Assembly: GCA_965243215.1 (NCBI GenBank)
Contig: CBDEUJ010000004.1
Span: 434,001 to 498,000 of the forward strand
Origin: JAJEFO01 sp009843725
GTDB lineage: Bacteria > Pseudomonadota > Alphaproteobacteria > Rhodobacterales > Rhodobacteraceae
Reading direction: 5' to 3'
DNA: 64,000 bases
A program made the position numbers and the translations under genes. Shown here in pieces: positions 41,948 to 51,325 of this stretch (position 1 is the first letter of the stretch; the number at the start of each line of letters is the position of its first letter). The notes under the pieces are model-generated. The model saw nothing but the letters and a program-made list of their open reading frames with translations. It made no database searches and was not told the DNA's origin.

Positions 41948-44320
41948 ATGCCGACGCCGGACCAGATCCGCATCGAGGAAGATCGCGCACGGCCGCGCGT
42001 CATGGAACTCTGGTGGGCACTCAGGCCGCTGACATCGGTGATCCGTTTCATGAACACCGGCGCCCATCCGGATGACGAAACGTCGGCAATGCTTGCGGCG
42101 CTTGGAATCCGGGACGGGTTCAACCTGTCCTTCGCGTGCGCGACACGGGGCGAGGGCGGACAGAATGACATCGGGAGCGAGCTTTCCGGGGATCTCGGTG
42201 CGCTGAGGACGGCCGAAATGGAAAGAGCCTGCGAGATCCTCGGCATGAGGATGTACTGGCTGTCCGAAAGCCCGGCAGACCCGATCATCGATTTCGGATT
42301 CTCGAAGAGCGGAACCGAGACGCTTGCCCGCTGGAGTCCAGAACGCACGCTTGCGCGGTTCGTCGAGATCGTCAGGACCGAGCGTCCCGACGTCATCTGC
42401 CCGACTTTCCTGGACGTTCCCGGCCAGCATGGGCACCACAGGGCAATGACGGCATCCGCGCGGCTGGTCATGGCCGCCGCGGCCGATCGGAATTTTCCGA
42501 GCAACCTCGCGCCGTGGCAGGTCAGGAAGCTCTACCTTCCTGCATGGTCCGGTGCGGGCCGCTCGTATGACGACGACGTCGGGCCGCCGCCCGCCACGGT
42601 CGTGGTGCCCGGAAGGGGCGCCGATCCGGTCAGCGGCTGGAGCTGGGAACGGATCGGCCAGCAGTCGCGGTCGTTCCACCGATCCCAGGGCATGGGCCGG
42701 TGGATCGCTGCGGACGAGGAACGGGACTGGCCGCTTCACCTGGCCGAGAGCCATGTCACGGGCCCGGACAAGACACCGGCATCAGGCCTTCCAGCGACGG
42801 TCAGCGACCTCGCGCAAATTGACGGCGCGGACCCGATCGCGGATCTCCTGCGATCAGCGGGACGGGCGCTCGACGAGACCGTGTCCGCGTTTCCCGACTT
42901 CGATTCCGTGACCCAAGCCGCCGCGCGGGCACTCGAGTGCATTCGCGCCGCCCGGGAGTCCTGTCCCGCAGACCTGCGTGGCGAGATCCTGCATCGCCTC
43001 TCTGCCAAGGAAACACAGCTCGGACATGTCAGGCGGATCGCGCTCGGCGTCGAAGCACGTGCGCGCCTCGGGGAAAGATGGTTGCATCCGGGAGGCAGGA
43101 CCACGATTTCGCTCGAGCAACGGACGGGAACGGCGAGCAGCGTTCACGCCGTGGTCGAACCCTCTCCGGGCTGCAAGGTCGCGGACGGGACCTATCGCGT
43201 CGGCCCGGAGGCGGCTTCGACCGATCCCTACCGGGACCGATTCGATCCAGGGATGGCGGCCGCACCGATGCTGTCACTGGACATCGAATCCCATGGCATC
43301 CGGTCGAACTGCCGTCTTCCCCTCGACGACCCGCCGGTCATCCTGCCGGAACGCACGGCCCGGCTCGAGCCGGATTCGGCGGTCGTGAACCTTGCCACGA
43401 ACTCGAGGCGGTTCGAGGTGGCTGTCACGGACGTGCACCCGGCATCTGCAGACGCGGAGCTCGACCTGCCCCAGGGCTGGAATCTCGTGAACACGGACGG
43501 GGGATTCGCGCTCACGGCCCCGGAAAACGCCGAGGACGGGCTCTATTCTGTCCCGCTGCACCTGGATGGCAGGCCCACCACCACCGTCCGGCGGATATCG
43601 TATCCCCATATCGCCGCAACAGCATTCTGTCGCAGGGCAGAAGTGCGGGTCCGCGTTCTTTCGGCTCATGTCCCGGATGTCCGTGTCGGCTACATCGGCT
43701 CCGGAAACGACAGGATCGACCGCTGGCTCGCCGCGCTCGGAGCGGACGTCTCGGCCGTGTCCGACGACGAATTGCGAATGGCGGCGGCGCACTGGCCGTA
43801 CGACACGATCGTCGTGGGGATATTCGCGATGAAGATGCGTCCTGGCCTCGCCCGGGCCATGCCGGCCCTGCATCGCTGGACCCGGGACGGGGGAACGCTT
43901 GTAACTCTCTACCATCGGCCGTGGGACAACTGGGATCCCGAAACCGTTCCGCCGAAGAGGCTGGAAATCGGCCAGCCTTCGCTCCGCTGGCGCGTGACCG
44001 ACGAGACGTCGGACGTCGCCCATCTCGAGCCGACTCACCCGGTACTGGTGCATCCCAATAGGATCGGGCCGGATGACTGGGCGGGGTGGCACAAGGAAAG
44101 GGGCCTTTATTTCGCGAAGTCCTGGGACCGGGCCTATCGTCCCTTGGTCGAGATGGCGGATCCGGGCGAACGACCGCACCGCGGTGCATTGCTGGCGGCG
44201 GACATCGGCCGCGGGCGGCACGTCCACACGTCGTTGGTGCTGCATCACCAGATGGAAAAGCTCGTGCCCGGCGCGTTCCGGCTCATGGCTAACATGATCC
44301 AGCGAAGACGGCCTGAGTGA
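41948..44320 (+). CDS. PIG-L family deacetylase with a large C-terminal extension
   Basis: 790 residues from ATG 41948, preceded by AAGGG. The N-terminal about 270 residues are a PIG-L (GlcNAc deacetylase) domain: zinc motif GAHPDDE (His40) and the second His motif GQHGHHRAM. The middle is a beta-rich region. The last 200 residues resemble a ThuA/GATase-like domain: DVRVGYIGSGND, IVVGIFAMKM, LYHRPWDNWDP. Such proteins release acetate from N-acetylated sugars. Divergent to the importer operon, it may act on the imported amino sugar or glycoconjugate. Confidence 0.85.
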   Translation: MPTPDQIRIEEDRARPRVMELWWALRPLTSVIRFMNTGAHPDDETSAMLAALGIRDGFNLSFACATRGEGGQNDIGSELSGDLGALRTAEMERACEILGMRMYWLSESPADPIIDFGFSKSGTETLARWSPERTLARFVEIVRTERPDVICPTFLDVPGQHGHHRAMTASARLVMAAAADRNFPSNLAPWQVRKLYLPAWSGAGRSYDDDVGPPPATVVVPGRGADPVSGWSWERIGQQSRSFHRSQGMGRWIAADEERDWPLHLAESHVTGPDKTPASGLPATVSDLAQIDGADPIADLLRSAGRALDETVSAFPDFDSVTQAAARALECIRAARESCPADLRGEILHRLSAKETQLGHVRRIALGVEARARLGERWLHPGGRTTISLEQRTGTASSVHAVVEPSPGCKVADGTYRVGPEAASTDPYRDRFDPGMAAAPMLSLDIESHGIRSNCRLPLDDPPVILPERTARLEPDSAVVNLATNSRRFEVAVTDVHPASADAELDLPQGWNLVNTDGGFALTAPENAEDGLYSVPLHLDGRPTTTVRRISYPHIAATAFCRRAEVRVRVLSAHVPDVRVGYIGSGNDRIDRWLAALGADVSAVSDDELRMAAAHWPYDTIVVGIFAMKMRPGLARAMPALHRWTRDGGTLVTLYHRPWDNWDPETVPPKRLEIGQPSLRWRVTDETSDVAHLEPTHPVLVHPNRIGPDDWAGWHKERGLYFAKSWDRAYRPLVEMADPGERPHRGALLAADIGRGRHVHTSLVLHHQMEKLVPGAFRLMANMIQRRRPE

Positions 44321-44481
44321 CCGCGGCCGATTTCTTTGGCCAGATGGAATTGGCCGGATGCAAGCCAATCGGTGAAACCGGTGCACATGTCGGCGCAATG
44401 GCGGAGTGCGTCGTCCAGCCACGCCGGTGCGGACGGTTTCCCATACCGGAATTTGGGAAAGACATGAAGGCGGACGCAAGA

Positions 44482-44760
44482 TCAATCATGGCACGAGACG
44501 CTCTTCCGGCATAGACTGGGACGCTGCATTCGCCTTGGGCCCCCGATCTGGCAGGTCTCAGCGCCCTGCGTTCCACCTCCGATTGCCGGGGACTTGAGGC
44601 CGAGGGCATCAAGAGCCTTGTCGCTCGCGATTTTCTGCCCGATCAGACGGATGAGCAAACACGCGTAGGCGTCGGCTTGCTGCCTGGGCATGCCTCCGGC
44701 GACCAGCTTCTTGAGGGAGCCGTGGGTGTCGAACAGGACTTTGCGTCTTCCCGTGGGCAC
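44482..44760 (-). pseudogene. Possible DUF1640-like (CCDC90) fragment
   Basis: A 92-codon frame starting with GTG contains FDTHGSLKKLVAGGMPRQQADAYA, which resembles the N-terminus of bacterial DUF1640 proteins ('fDth..vkkL..aGf...qAea'). The coiled-coil body and membrane anchor are missing, and the second half has no family pattern. I read it as a decayed remnant. The bases between it and the preceding deacetylase gene hold nothing I can name. Confidence 0.35.
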
Positions 44761-44815
44761 ACCTTACGCTCTGTCGAGCGCGGGCCTCATCACTTCGAAC
44801 ACAACAAGGATGCCA

Positions 44816-45265
44816 TCAATCGTCATAACTCGGGAGAAGGCCCCTTGCTCTGGTCGGCACGCCCAGCGTCTTTCCGGCCGCGATCATCAACTTGTCCAGA
44901 CTGTAGATCGCCTCCGCCCCGCGATTGCTCGCGATGGCGAGGTGCAACGCGTCCCCGGCCCTCAGGCCGGTCTCGAAACGGCTCAGACATGCCCTGGCCC
45001 GATCGAAATCAGCGTGGTTTGGCAAAAGGACGAAAAGTTACTCCTCGATGATTGCTTCGAACTGTGAACCGGCCTCGCGTGGCGCCGCAGCTTCCAGACC
45101 GCCCATGCGAACCTCGCGGACAAGCAGCTAGGCGAACTCGACCCGGGTCCGGTGGCTGACCGCCAGGGCGTCCGTTGGCAGGCCCTCGAAGAGACCCGTG
45201 ATCGGTTCTCTGGTCGCCTCCGGCAGGATGAGGGAAACGAGGAAACTGGTGTCGAAGTAGCGCAT
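44816..45265 (-). pseudogene. VapC-type PIN-domain toxin gene with two in-frame stops
   Basis: Reading from ATG 45265, one frame gives MRYFDTSFLVSLILPE (PIN-domain start with the first acidic residue), then RVEFA and TAG at 45128-45130. It continues LLVREVRMGGLEAAAP to TAA at 45038-45040, and then NHADFDRARACL, GLRAGDALHLAIA (second acidic cluster) and IYSLDKLMIAAGKTLG. All three pieces are in the same frame, so two nonsense codons split an otherwise complete PIN toxin of about 149 residues. The upstream antitoxin gene is intact. Confidence 0.8.
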
Positions 45266-45283
45266 GCGAACCGACCGCCGGCC

Positions 45284-45523
45284 TCACAATCGCTCGTCCC
45301 GAGCCTCGCGCAGCAGCTCCGCGGCCGGTCGCCGCAACCGAGGCAAGGTCGCTCGAAACCCAGCCAACTCCCGCAGGGGCAGAGGTTTCTTGGGGGGAAC
45401 GGCGGCAGAGAGGTGCGCCACGGCCTTGCCACGACGGGTGATGACCACCTCCTGGCCAGCTTCCACCTCGTCCAGAGCTTCGCCAAGGCGCGCCTTCGCC
45501 TGAGTCAGATTTACGGTGACCAT
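45284..45523 (-). CDS. Phd/YefM-type antitoxin
   Basis: 79 residues: MVTVNLTQAKARLGEALDEVEAGQEVVITRRGKAVAHL is the Phd/YefM DNA-binding half, and the C-terminus (PLRELAGFRATLP) is the toxin-binding tail. It lies 18 bases before a broken PIN-toxin gene, the normal antitoxin-toxin order. With the toxin dead, it is an orphan that may still repress its own promoter or cross-neutralise a related toxin. This is inferred. Confidence 0.85.
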   Translation of the reverse strand: MVTVNLTQAKARLGEALDEVEAGQEVVITRRGKAVAHLSAAVPPKKPLPLRELAGFRATLPRLRRPAAELLREARDERL

Positions 45524-45975
45524 GACAACCTCATCTGGTCATGAAACTGGTCATATGATAGCGGGCTTCGTTCGAGGAGGCTAAAACCATATCGAGAAAG
45601 CTCCAGGTGTCTGAGCTCACGCGCTTCGACCACGCCCATTCGCGGAGGGACGCGCGGCGGTACGCGACTTGATTGTCAAGCACGAATTAGGCGGGCCCGC
45701 TGCCCTTTGACCGGTGGCTGCCGAGGTTTCGCACGCCCTATCGCAGGATGGCCGCCGCTTCGTGGGATCGGAGGAATTCGGGAAAGATCGCGCCCGTCGC
45801 GGCCCAGGATTCGGCAAGCCATGTCCTGCCGGCACCACAGCCAGGCAACCATGCGGAAGGTTGCCTCGAGCGCATCTGAGAAACCGCGTGTCCAGAATCC
45901 TGCAACTGAACACGTTCATGATCTTGATTCGCGTTCAAGTGAACCGAGGCCCAGCGAAAGTGCGACCGGACAAGA
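45524..45975. other. 452-bp region with no recognisable gene
   Basis: It lies upstream of the antitoxin gene and includes its promoter. Frames here on both strands are Ser/Arg-rich or short. A minus-strand frame around 45740-45870 has a more protein-like look (AWLPGCGAGRTWLAES), but I match it to no family. It may be a decayed gene. Confidence 0.35.
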
Positions 45976-47082
45976 TCAGCGCCTGGCAGCCGCGAGGGCT
46001 TCTGGCAGGGCCTGCGCAAGGAGATCCAGGTCGGCCGGACGCCCTGCGGTAATCCGAATGCATCGATTCCCGGGCGCGACGCCCGGCATCCGAACGAAGA
46101 CATCCCGCGCTTCGAGCTCTTCCAGCACGCGACGCGCGAATGCGCCATCCCCGCCGCAGTCAACGGCAACGAAATTCGCTGCCGACTGGATCGGGTCCAG
46201 CCCGCTGTCCTCCGCGACCGCCGCGATTCGCTCGCGCGCCATGGCGACTTCGCTTCTGACGTGACCAAGCCAGCCCTGGTCCGAAAGGGCGATCTGCGCA
46301 GCGATCTGGCTGACCCGGTTCATGCCGAAATGATTGCGTATCTTCTCGAAGCTCTGGATCACGCTCCGCTCGCCAAAGGCATAGCCCACCCGCATTCCAG
46401 CCATTCCGTAGGCCTTGGAAAACGTCCGCATGCGGATCACGCGAGGATCGGCAATCGGCACGGTCGGCACGATGCTTTCCGGCGCAAACTCCAGGTAGGC
46501 CTCGTCAAGGATCAGGACGCAATTCTCAGGAAGGTCCGCAACCATGGCTTCGATCCGGGCCGGATCCTGCCAGGTTCCCATAGGATTGTCAGGATTCGCC
46601 AAGTAAATCACTTTCGCCCGGGAATCCCGCGCAGCTTCAAGGAGGGCGTCCACATCTTCCCTGTCGTCCCGGTACGGCACCTTCACAAGGTCGCCGCCGA
46701 ATCCCACGACATGGTAATTGAATGTCGGATAGGCTCCCTCGGAGGTCACGACACGATCGCCTTCCTCGACAAAGAGTCTCACGGCATAGCCAAGAAGCCC
46801 GTCGACCCCCTCGCCCACGACGACTTCGTCTCGGGCAATTCCCAGATGACCAGCAAGAGCCTCGCGCAACTCGAAGCTCTCGGGATCTCCGTACATCCAG
46901 GCATCGCCCGCCTGGTCCTGAATTGCCTTGATTGCCTTGGGGGACGGTCCGAACACGTTTTCGTTGGCACCGATCCGTGCGCGGAATGGGCGGCCAAGGC
47001 GACGCTCGATGGCTTCAGGGCCGACAAATGGCACCGTCGCCGGAAGCCTGTCGGCAAGCGGGGTTTCCCGTGGTCGTTTCAT
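45976..47082 (-). CDS. Histidinol-phosphate aminotransferase-like enzyme
   Basis: 368 residues from ATG 47082. Class I/II aminotransferase: ANENVFGPSP near the N-terminus, LANPDNPMGTW, ILDEAYLEF and the PLP lysine in TFSKAYGMAGMRVGY (Lys near 223). This matches the HisC branch, which includes broad-specificity transaminases of aromatic and other amino acids. No other his gene is present, so it may serve a different pathway. It is divergent from a dehydrogenase gene with a 121-base shared promoter gap. Confidence 0.88.
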   Translation of the reverse strand: MKRPRETPLADRLPATVPFVGPEAIERRLGRPFRARIGANENVFGPSPKAIKAIQDQAGDAWMYGDPESFELREALAGHLGIARDEVVVGEGVDGLLGYAVRLFVEEGDRVVTSEGAYPTFNYHVVGFGGDLVKVPYRDDREDVDALLEAARDSRAKVIYLANPDNPMGTWQDPARIEAMVADLPENCVLILDEAYLEFAPESIVPTVPIADPRVIRMRTFSKAYGMAGMRVGYAFGERSVIQSFEKIRNHFGMNRVSQIAAQIALSDQGWLGHVRSEVAMARERIAAVAEDSGLDPIQSAANFVAVDCGGDGAFARRVLEELEARDVFVRMPGVAPGNRCIRITAGRPADLDLLAQALPEALAAARR

Positions 47083-47203
47083 CGCACCGAATTCAGCATG
47101 CGGCACATTTTCTGACAAGCCCTGCAAAAGCGCCCTCTTGATGCCGCAAATGAACGATCCCTTCCAGAAGGAAAAGGGCATGCAATCCGCAGGGAGAACT
47201 GTC

Positions 47204-48160
47204 ATGAAGATTGGCTTCATCGGGCTTGGCAATGTTGGCGGCAAACTTGCCTGCAGCCTGCTGCGGAACGGCCTCGACCTGACCGTCCGCGACATTGATC
47301 ACGAAATGGCCGAGCCGTTTCTCGCGGACGGCGCAAGATGGGCCGGGAGTCCCGCAGAAATGGTCGCCACTTGCGACTACGTGATCACCTGCCTGCCCTC
47401 ACCGTCCGCCTGCTCGACCGTCATGGAGGGCGAGGACGGCATTCTCACTGCAATTCGCCCGGGATCCATCTGGGCAGAAATGTCGACCACCGATGCAGAC
47501 GAAGTCCGGCGCATGGCGCGCCTCGTCCAAGAAAAAGGTGCGCACGCAGTCGATTGTCCGGTATCCGGCGGCTGCCATCGCGCGGCGACCGGCAACATTT
47601 CAATCTTTGCGGGATGCGACCGGCCAACCTTCGAGAGGGCCCTTCCGGTCCTCACGACACTCGGACGGCGGGTGTTGCACACCGGCGCGGTCGGGTCGGC
47701 GTCGACCCTCAAGGTCATGACCAACTATCTTGCTACCGCCAATCTCGTCAGCCTCGCCGAGGCGCTGACGACGATGAAGGCGGCCGGCATGGATCTTGCC
47801 ACCACCTACGAGGCAATCCGAATCTCGTCCGGCAATTCCTTCGTTCACGAAACCGAAAGCCAGGTCATTCTCAACGGGTCGCGGGATATCAACTTCACGA
47901 TGGATCTTGTGCTGAAGGACGTGAGTCTCTTCGACCAAATCGCCGCCGACAAGGGAGTTCCGCTCGCGCTTTCCCCGCTGCTCGTCGACCTGTTTCGGGA
48001 GGCTGTCGCAACCTACGGCCCGCGCGAACTTTCGCCCAACATCATCAGGCGCTACGAGGAACCGACCGGACTCGATGTCCGTGCATCCGGCTTTCCGCCC
48101 GAAATCGTCGATGACGAGCCGGAAGGGCCTGGTCACGAGGTCATTGCGAGCCGAAGCTGA
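47204..48160 (+). CDS. 3-hydroxyisobutyrate dehydrogenase-family oxidoreductase
   Basis: 318 residues from ATG 47204 with a GGGAG site 8 bases upstream. The NAD-binding motif is GFIGLGNVGGKLACSLL, the substrate motif is DCPVSGGCHRAATGN, and the catalytic Lys is in STLKVMTNYL (near 170). The family oxidises beta-hydroxy acids such as 3-hydroxyisobutyrate or tartronate semialdehyde. The C-terminal extension after residue 290 is acidic and unusual. The longer frame starting at 46928 overlaps the divergent aminotransferase and is unlikely. Confidence 0.9.
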   Translation: MKIGFIGLGNVGGKLACSLLRNGLDLTVRDIDHEMAEPFLADGARWAGSPAEMVATCDYVITCLPSPSACSTVMEGEDGILTAIRPGSIWAEMSTTDADEVRRMARLVQEKGAHAVDCPVSGGCHRAATGNISIFAGCDRPTFERALPVLTTLGRRVLHTGAVGSASTLKVMTNYLATANLVSLAEALTTMKAAGMDLATTYEAIRISSGNSFVHETESQVILNGSRDINFTMDLVLKDVSLFDQIAADKGVPLALSPLLVDLFREAVATYGPRELSPNIIRRYEEPTGLDVRASGFPPEIVDDEPEGPGHEVIASRS

Positions 48161-48215
48161 TTCTTCACGCGAGGCGCTCGTCAGTCGGTGCGCCCGCGAA
48201 CAGACAGACCGGCGA

Positions 48216-49697
48216 TTACTCTATCTTCGGCAGCAGGCTGTTCACGCTGTCCTTGGCATCGCCGTAGAACATGCGCGTGTTTTCCTTGTAGAACAGCGGG
48301 TTCTCAATGCCAGCGTATCCTGTGCCCTGCCCCCGCTTGGAAACGAAGACCTGCTTGGCCTTCCAGACCTCGAGCACGGGCATGCCGGCAATCGGCGAGT
48401 TCGGATCGTCCTGCGCGGCCGGGTTGACGATGTCGTTCGAGCCGATGACGATCGCCACGTCGGTGTCCGGAAAGTCCTCGTTGATCTCGTCCATTTCGAG
48501 CACGATGTCATAGGGAACCTTGGCCTCGGCCAGCAGCACGTTCATGTGGCCCGGCAGGCGCCCGGCAACCGGGTGAATGGCAAATCGCACTTCCTTGCCT
48601 TGAGCCCGGAGCTTCCGCGTCAGTTCGCTGACTGATGCCTGTGCCTGAGCCACCGCCATCCCGTAGCCTGGCACGATGATGATCGAATCCGCTTCGCTCA
48701 AGGCGGTTGACACGCCGTCGGCGTCAATGGCAATCTGCTCGCCCTTGATTTCCGCCGCCGGACCGCCGTCCCCGCCGAAACCGCCAAGGATCACGCTCAC
48801 GAAATGCCGGTTCATGGCGCGGCACATGATGTAGGACAGGATCGCCCCGGAGGAACCCACGAGGGCGCCGGTCACGATCAGCAGGTCGTTGCCCAAAGTG
48901 AAGCCGATCGCCGCTGCCGCCCATCCTGAATAGCTGTTCAGCATCGAGACGACGACAGGCATGTCGGCACCGCCGATCCCCATGATCAAGTGCCATCCGA
49001 TGAATCCCGCCACAAGCGAAACCACGACCATCGTCCAGATGCCGGCCCCGTCGAGATAGAGAAGCCCGAGAACGAGGCACGCGACCGTGGCGATCGCGTT
49101 CAGCCAGTGTCCGGAAATGACCGGCAGGGGCATGCTTTCCGAGGGCAGCATGAGTTTCTTCGGCTTGCCGCTGACCTTGCCGGCAAGCTTCCCGAACGCG
49201 ACGACGGATCCGGTAAACGTGATCGCACCGATCACGATGCCAAGGAAGACCTCAACCTTCAGGATCGCGACTTCGGTCGCGTCCTTCTTCCAGAGCTTCT
49301 CGCCGAAGGCGGTCAGGCCTGCCCCCTCGAGTGCCATGCCCGCCTCACGCATCTCTGTGACCGCGTTCAGCATGATGTCGGCGTTCAGCCCGATGAACAC
49401 CGCCGCCAGCCCGACAAACGAATGAAGCGCGGCCACCAGCTGCGGCATTTCCGTCATCTTCACCCGAGCAGCCACGTACTGGCCCACGAAGGCGCCCACC
49501 GCTACGGCGACGACGATCAGCCCAAGGTTCTGGATTCCCGGTGACAGCACAGTCGCCAGGATGGCGATCGCCATGCCGACGATTCCGTACCAGATCGCCC
49601 GCTTGGCGCTTTCCTGGTTTGACAGGCCGCCAAGCGACAGGATGAAGAGAACCGACGCCGCGATGTAGGCGGCCGAGACAAGTCCGTTCGACAGCAT
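48216..49697 (-). CDS. pntB: NAD(P) transhydrogenase subunit beta
   Basis: 493 residues. About nine membrane helices form the N-terminal half (LVSAAYIAASVLFILSLGGLSNQESA). The C-terminal NADP-binding domain III shows IIVPGYGMAVAQAQ and VAIVIGSNDIVNPAAQDDPNSPIAGMPVLEVWKA. It couples hydride transfer from NADH to NADP+ with proton entry. The start is 12 bases after the pntA stop on the same strand. It converges with the dehydrogenase gene on its right side. Confidence 0.96.
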   Translation of the reverse strand: MLSNGLVSAAYIAASVLFILSLGGLSNQESAKRAIWYGIVGMAIAILATVLSPGIQNLGLIVVAVAVGAFVGQYVAARVKMTEMPQLVAALHSFVGLAAVFIGLNADIMLNAVTEMREAGMALEGAGLTAFGEKLWKKDATEVAILKVEVFLGIVIGAITFTGSVVAFGKLAGKVSGKPKKLMLPSESMPLPVISGHWLNAIATVACLVLGLLYLDGAGIWTMVVVSLVAGFIGWHLIMGIGGADMPVVVSMLNSYSGWAAAAIGFTLGNDLLIVTGALVGSSGAILSYIMCRAMNRHFVSVILGGFGGDGGPAAEIKGEQIAIDADGVSTALSEADSIIIVPGYGMAVAQAQASVSELTRKLRAQGKEVRFAIHPVAGRLPGHMNVLLAEAKVPYDIVLEMDEINEDFPDTDVAIVIGSNDIVNPAAQDDPNSPIAGMPVLEVWKAKQVFVSKRGQGTGYAGIENPLFYKENTRMFYGDAKDSVNSLLPKIE

Positions 49698-49709
49698 CGT
49701 CCGGGCCCC

Positions 49710-51281
49710 TTACGACTTCTGGAACATGGCAAGCATCCGGCGCGTCACCAGAAAGCCTCCCACTACATTGATTGAAGCGATCAACACGCTGACGAAACTC
49801 AGGAATACGACGACCCAGTGCACGGCCCCGATCTGAAGCAGCGCTCCGACGATGATGATCCCCGAAATCGCGTTCGTCACAGACATCAGCGGCGTGTGAA
49901 GCGCATGCTGGACATTCCAGATGACCTGGAATCCGACGAACACGGCGAGTGCGAACACGATGAAGTGCTGCATGAAGCTCGCGGGCGCGTACGACCCGAC
50001 AAGGAGCATGAGAAGGCCCCCGACCACGAGCAGTGCGACCTGCCGCTTGGTCGCTTCCTTGAAGGCGGCAAGCTCCCCGGCCTTTCTTTGCGCCGGCGTC
50101 TGTTCGCGCGGGCTTGCCTTCGCGGGCTGCGCCGCGATCGCCTGAACCTTCGGAGGCGGTGGCGGGTAGGTTATTTCACCGCCGAAGGTCACCGTGGCCC
50201 CGCGGATGACGTCATCCTCCATGTCGTGGACGACCTCACCGTTCCGTTCCGGAGTCAGGTCCGCGACCATGTGCCGGACGTTGGTTGCATACAGCAGCGA
50301 GGACTGCGCGGCCATGCGGGACGGAAAGTCGGTATAGCCGACAATGGTGACCCCATTGTCCGTCACGATCCTTTCGTCCCTTTCAGTCAGTTCGCAGTTG
50401 CCGCCCCGCTCGGCCGCGAGGTCGATGATGACGCTGCCGGGCTTCATTGCCTCGACCATGTCGCGGGTCCAGAGGATTGGTGCGTCCCGGTTCGGTATCA
50501 AGGCTGTCGTGATGACAATATCCATCTCGGGCGCGAGTTCGCGAAACTTCTCGAGCTGCTTCTCCCTGAACTCCGGGCTTGACGGCGAGGCATAGCCACC
50601 CGTGGCAGCGCCATCCTGCTGCTGGTCCTCGAACTCCAGCACCACGAATTCCGCCCCCGTCGACTCGATCTGCTCAGCCACTTCCGGCCTCACGTCAAAG
50701 GCGTAGGTGATCGCCCCGAGGCTTGTGGCCGTGCCGATTGCCGCAAGTCCGGCCACGCCCGCCCCCACGACGAGGACTTTCGCCGGAGGCACCTTGCCTG
50801 CGGCCGTGATCTGGCCCGTGAAGAACCGTCCGAAATTGTTCCCTGCCTCGATGACCGCACGATAGCCGGCGATGTTCGCCATCGAGCTGAGCGCGTCCAT
50901 TTTCTGCGCCCGGCTGATCCTCGGCACCATGTCCATCGCGATGACGTTGGCGCCGTTTTTCCGGGCGATTTCCAGGAGCTTCTCGTTTGCTGCCGGGTAA
51001 ACGAACGAGATCAACGTCTGGCCTCGCGACAGCGCTGCCGTTTCGGTTTCGGTCGGAGGCTGCACCTTGGCCACGACGTCCGCTTCGCCCCAGACGGCGC
51101 CCCCCGCCACGACCATGGCGCCGGCATCCGCGTATTCGGCGTCGCCGAAGCCGGCAGCCGCGCCGGCGCCCTCTTCGATCAGGCATGCATATCCAAGCTT
51201 CTGAAGGTCCCTGGCGCTCGCGGGCGTCATCGCCACCCGCGCCTCGCCCGAGGCAATTTCCTTCGGCACGCCGACTTTCAT
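49710..51281 (-). CDS. pntA: NAD(P) transhydrogenase subunit alpha
   Basis: 523 residues from ATG 51281. The NAD-binding domain I resembles alanine dehydrogenase (MKVGVPKEIASGEARVAMTP, VLVVGAGVAGLAAIGTA). A Pro/Ala linker then leads to about four membrane helices (LLVVGGLLMLLVGSYAP). This is the undivided E. coli-style subunit, not the PntAA/PntAB split found in many alphaproteobacteria. It is the first gene of the pntAB operon. A longer frame to 51344 has no support. Confidence 0.95.
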   Translation of the reverse strand: MKVGVPKEIASGEARVAMTPASARDLQKLGYACLIEEGAGAAAGFGDAEYADAGAMVVAGGAVWGEADVVAKVQPPTETETAALSRGQTLISFVYPAANEKLLEIARKNGANVIAMDMVPRISRAQKMDALSSMANIAGYRAVIEAGNNFGRFFTGQITAAGKVPPAKVLVVGAGVAGLAAIGTATSLGAITYAFDVRPEVAEQIESTGAEFVVLEFEDQQQDGAATGGYASPSSPEFREKQLEKFRELAPEMDIVITTALIPNRDAPILWTRDMVEAMKPGSVIIDLAAERGGNCELTERDERIVTDNGVTIVGYTDFPSRMAAQSSLLYATNVRHMVADLTPERNGEVVHDMEDDVIRGATVTFGGEITYPPPPPKVQAIAAQPAKASPREQTPAQRKAGELAAFKEATKRQVALLVVGGLLMLLVGSYAPASFMQHFIVFALAVFVGFQVIWNVQHALHTPLMSVTNAISGIIIVGALLQIGAVHWVVVFLSFVSVLIASINVVGGFLVTRRMLAMFQKS

Positions 51282-51325
51282 CGCCTGTCCCCCGTCCACA
51301 ACGAATGAATCATCATTCGGCGTGT

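Noticed and set aside
47204..48160. Histidine biosynthesis operon around the HisC-like gene
   Set aside because: No other his gene is nearby; the divergent neighbour is a 3-hydroxyisobutyrate dehydrogenase-type enzyme. The aminotransferase is therefore called HisC-like only.
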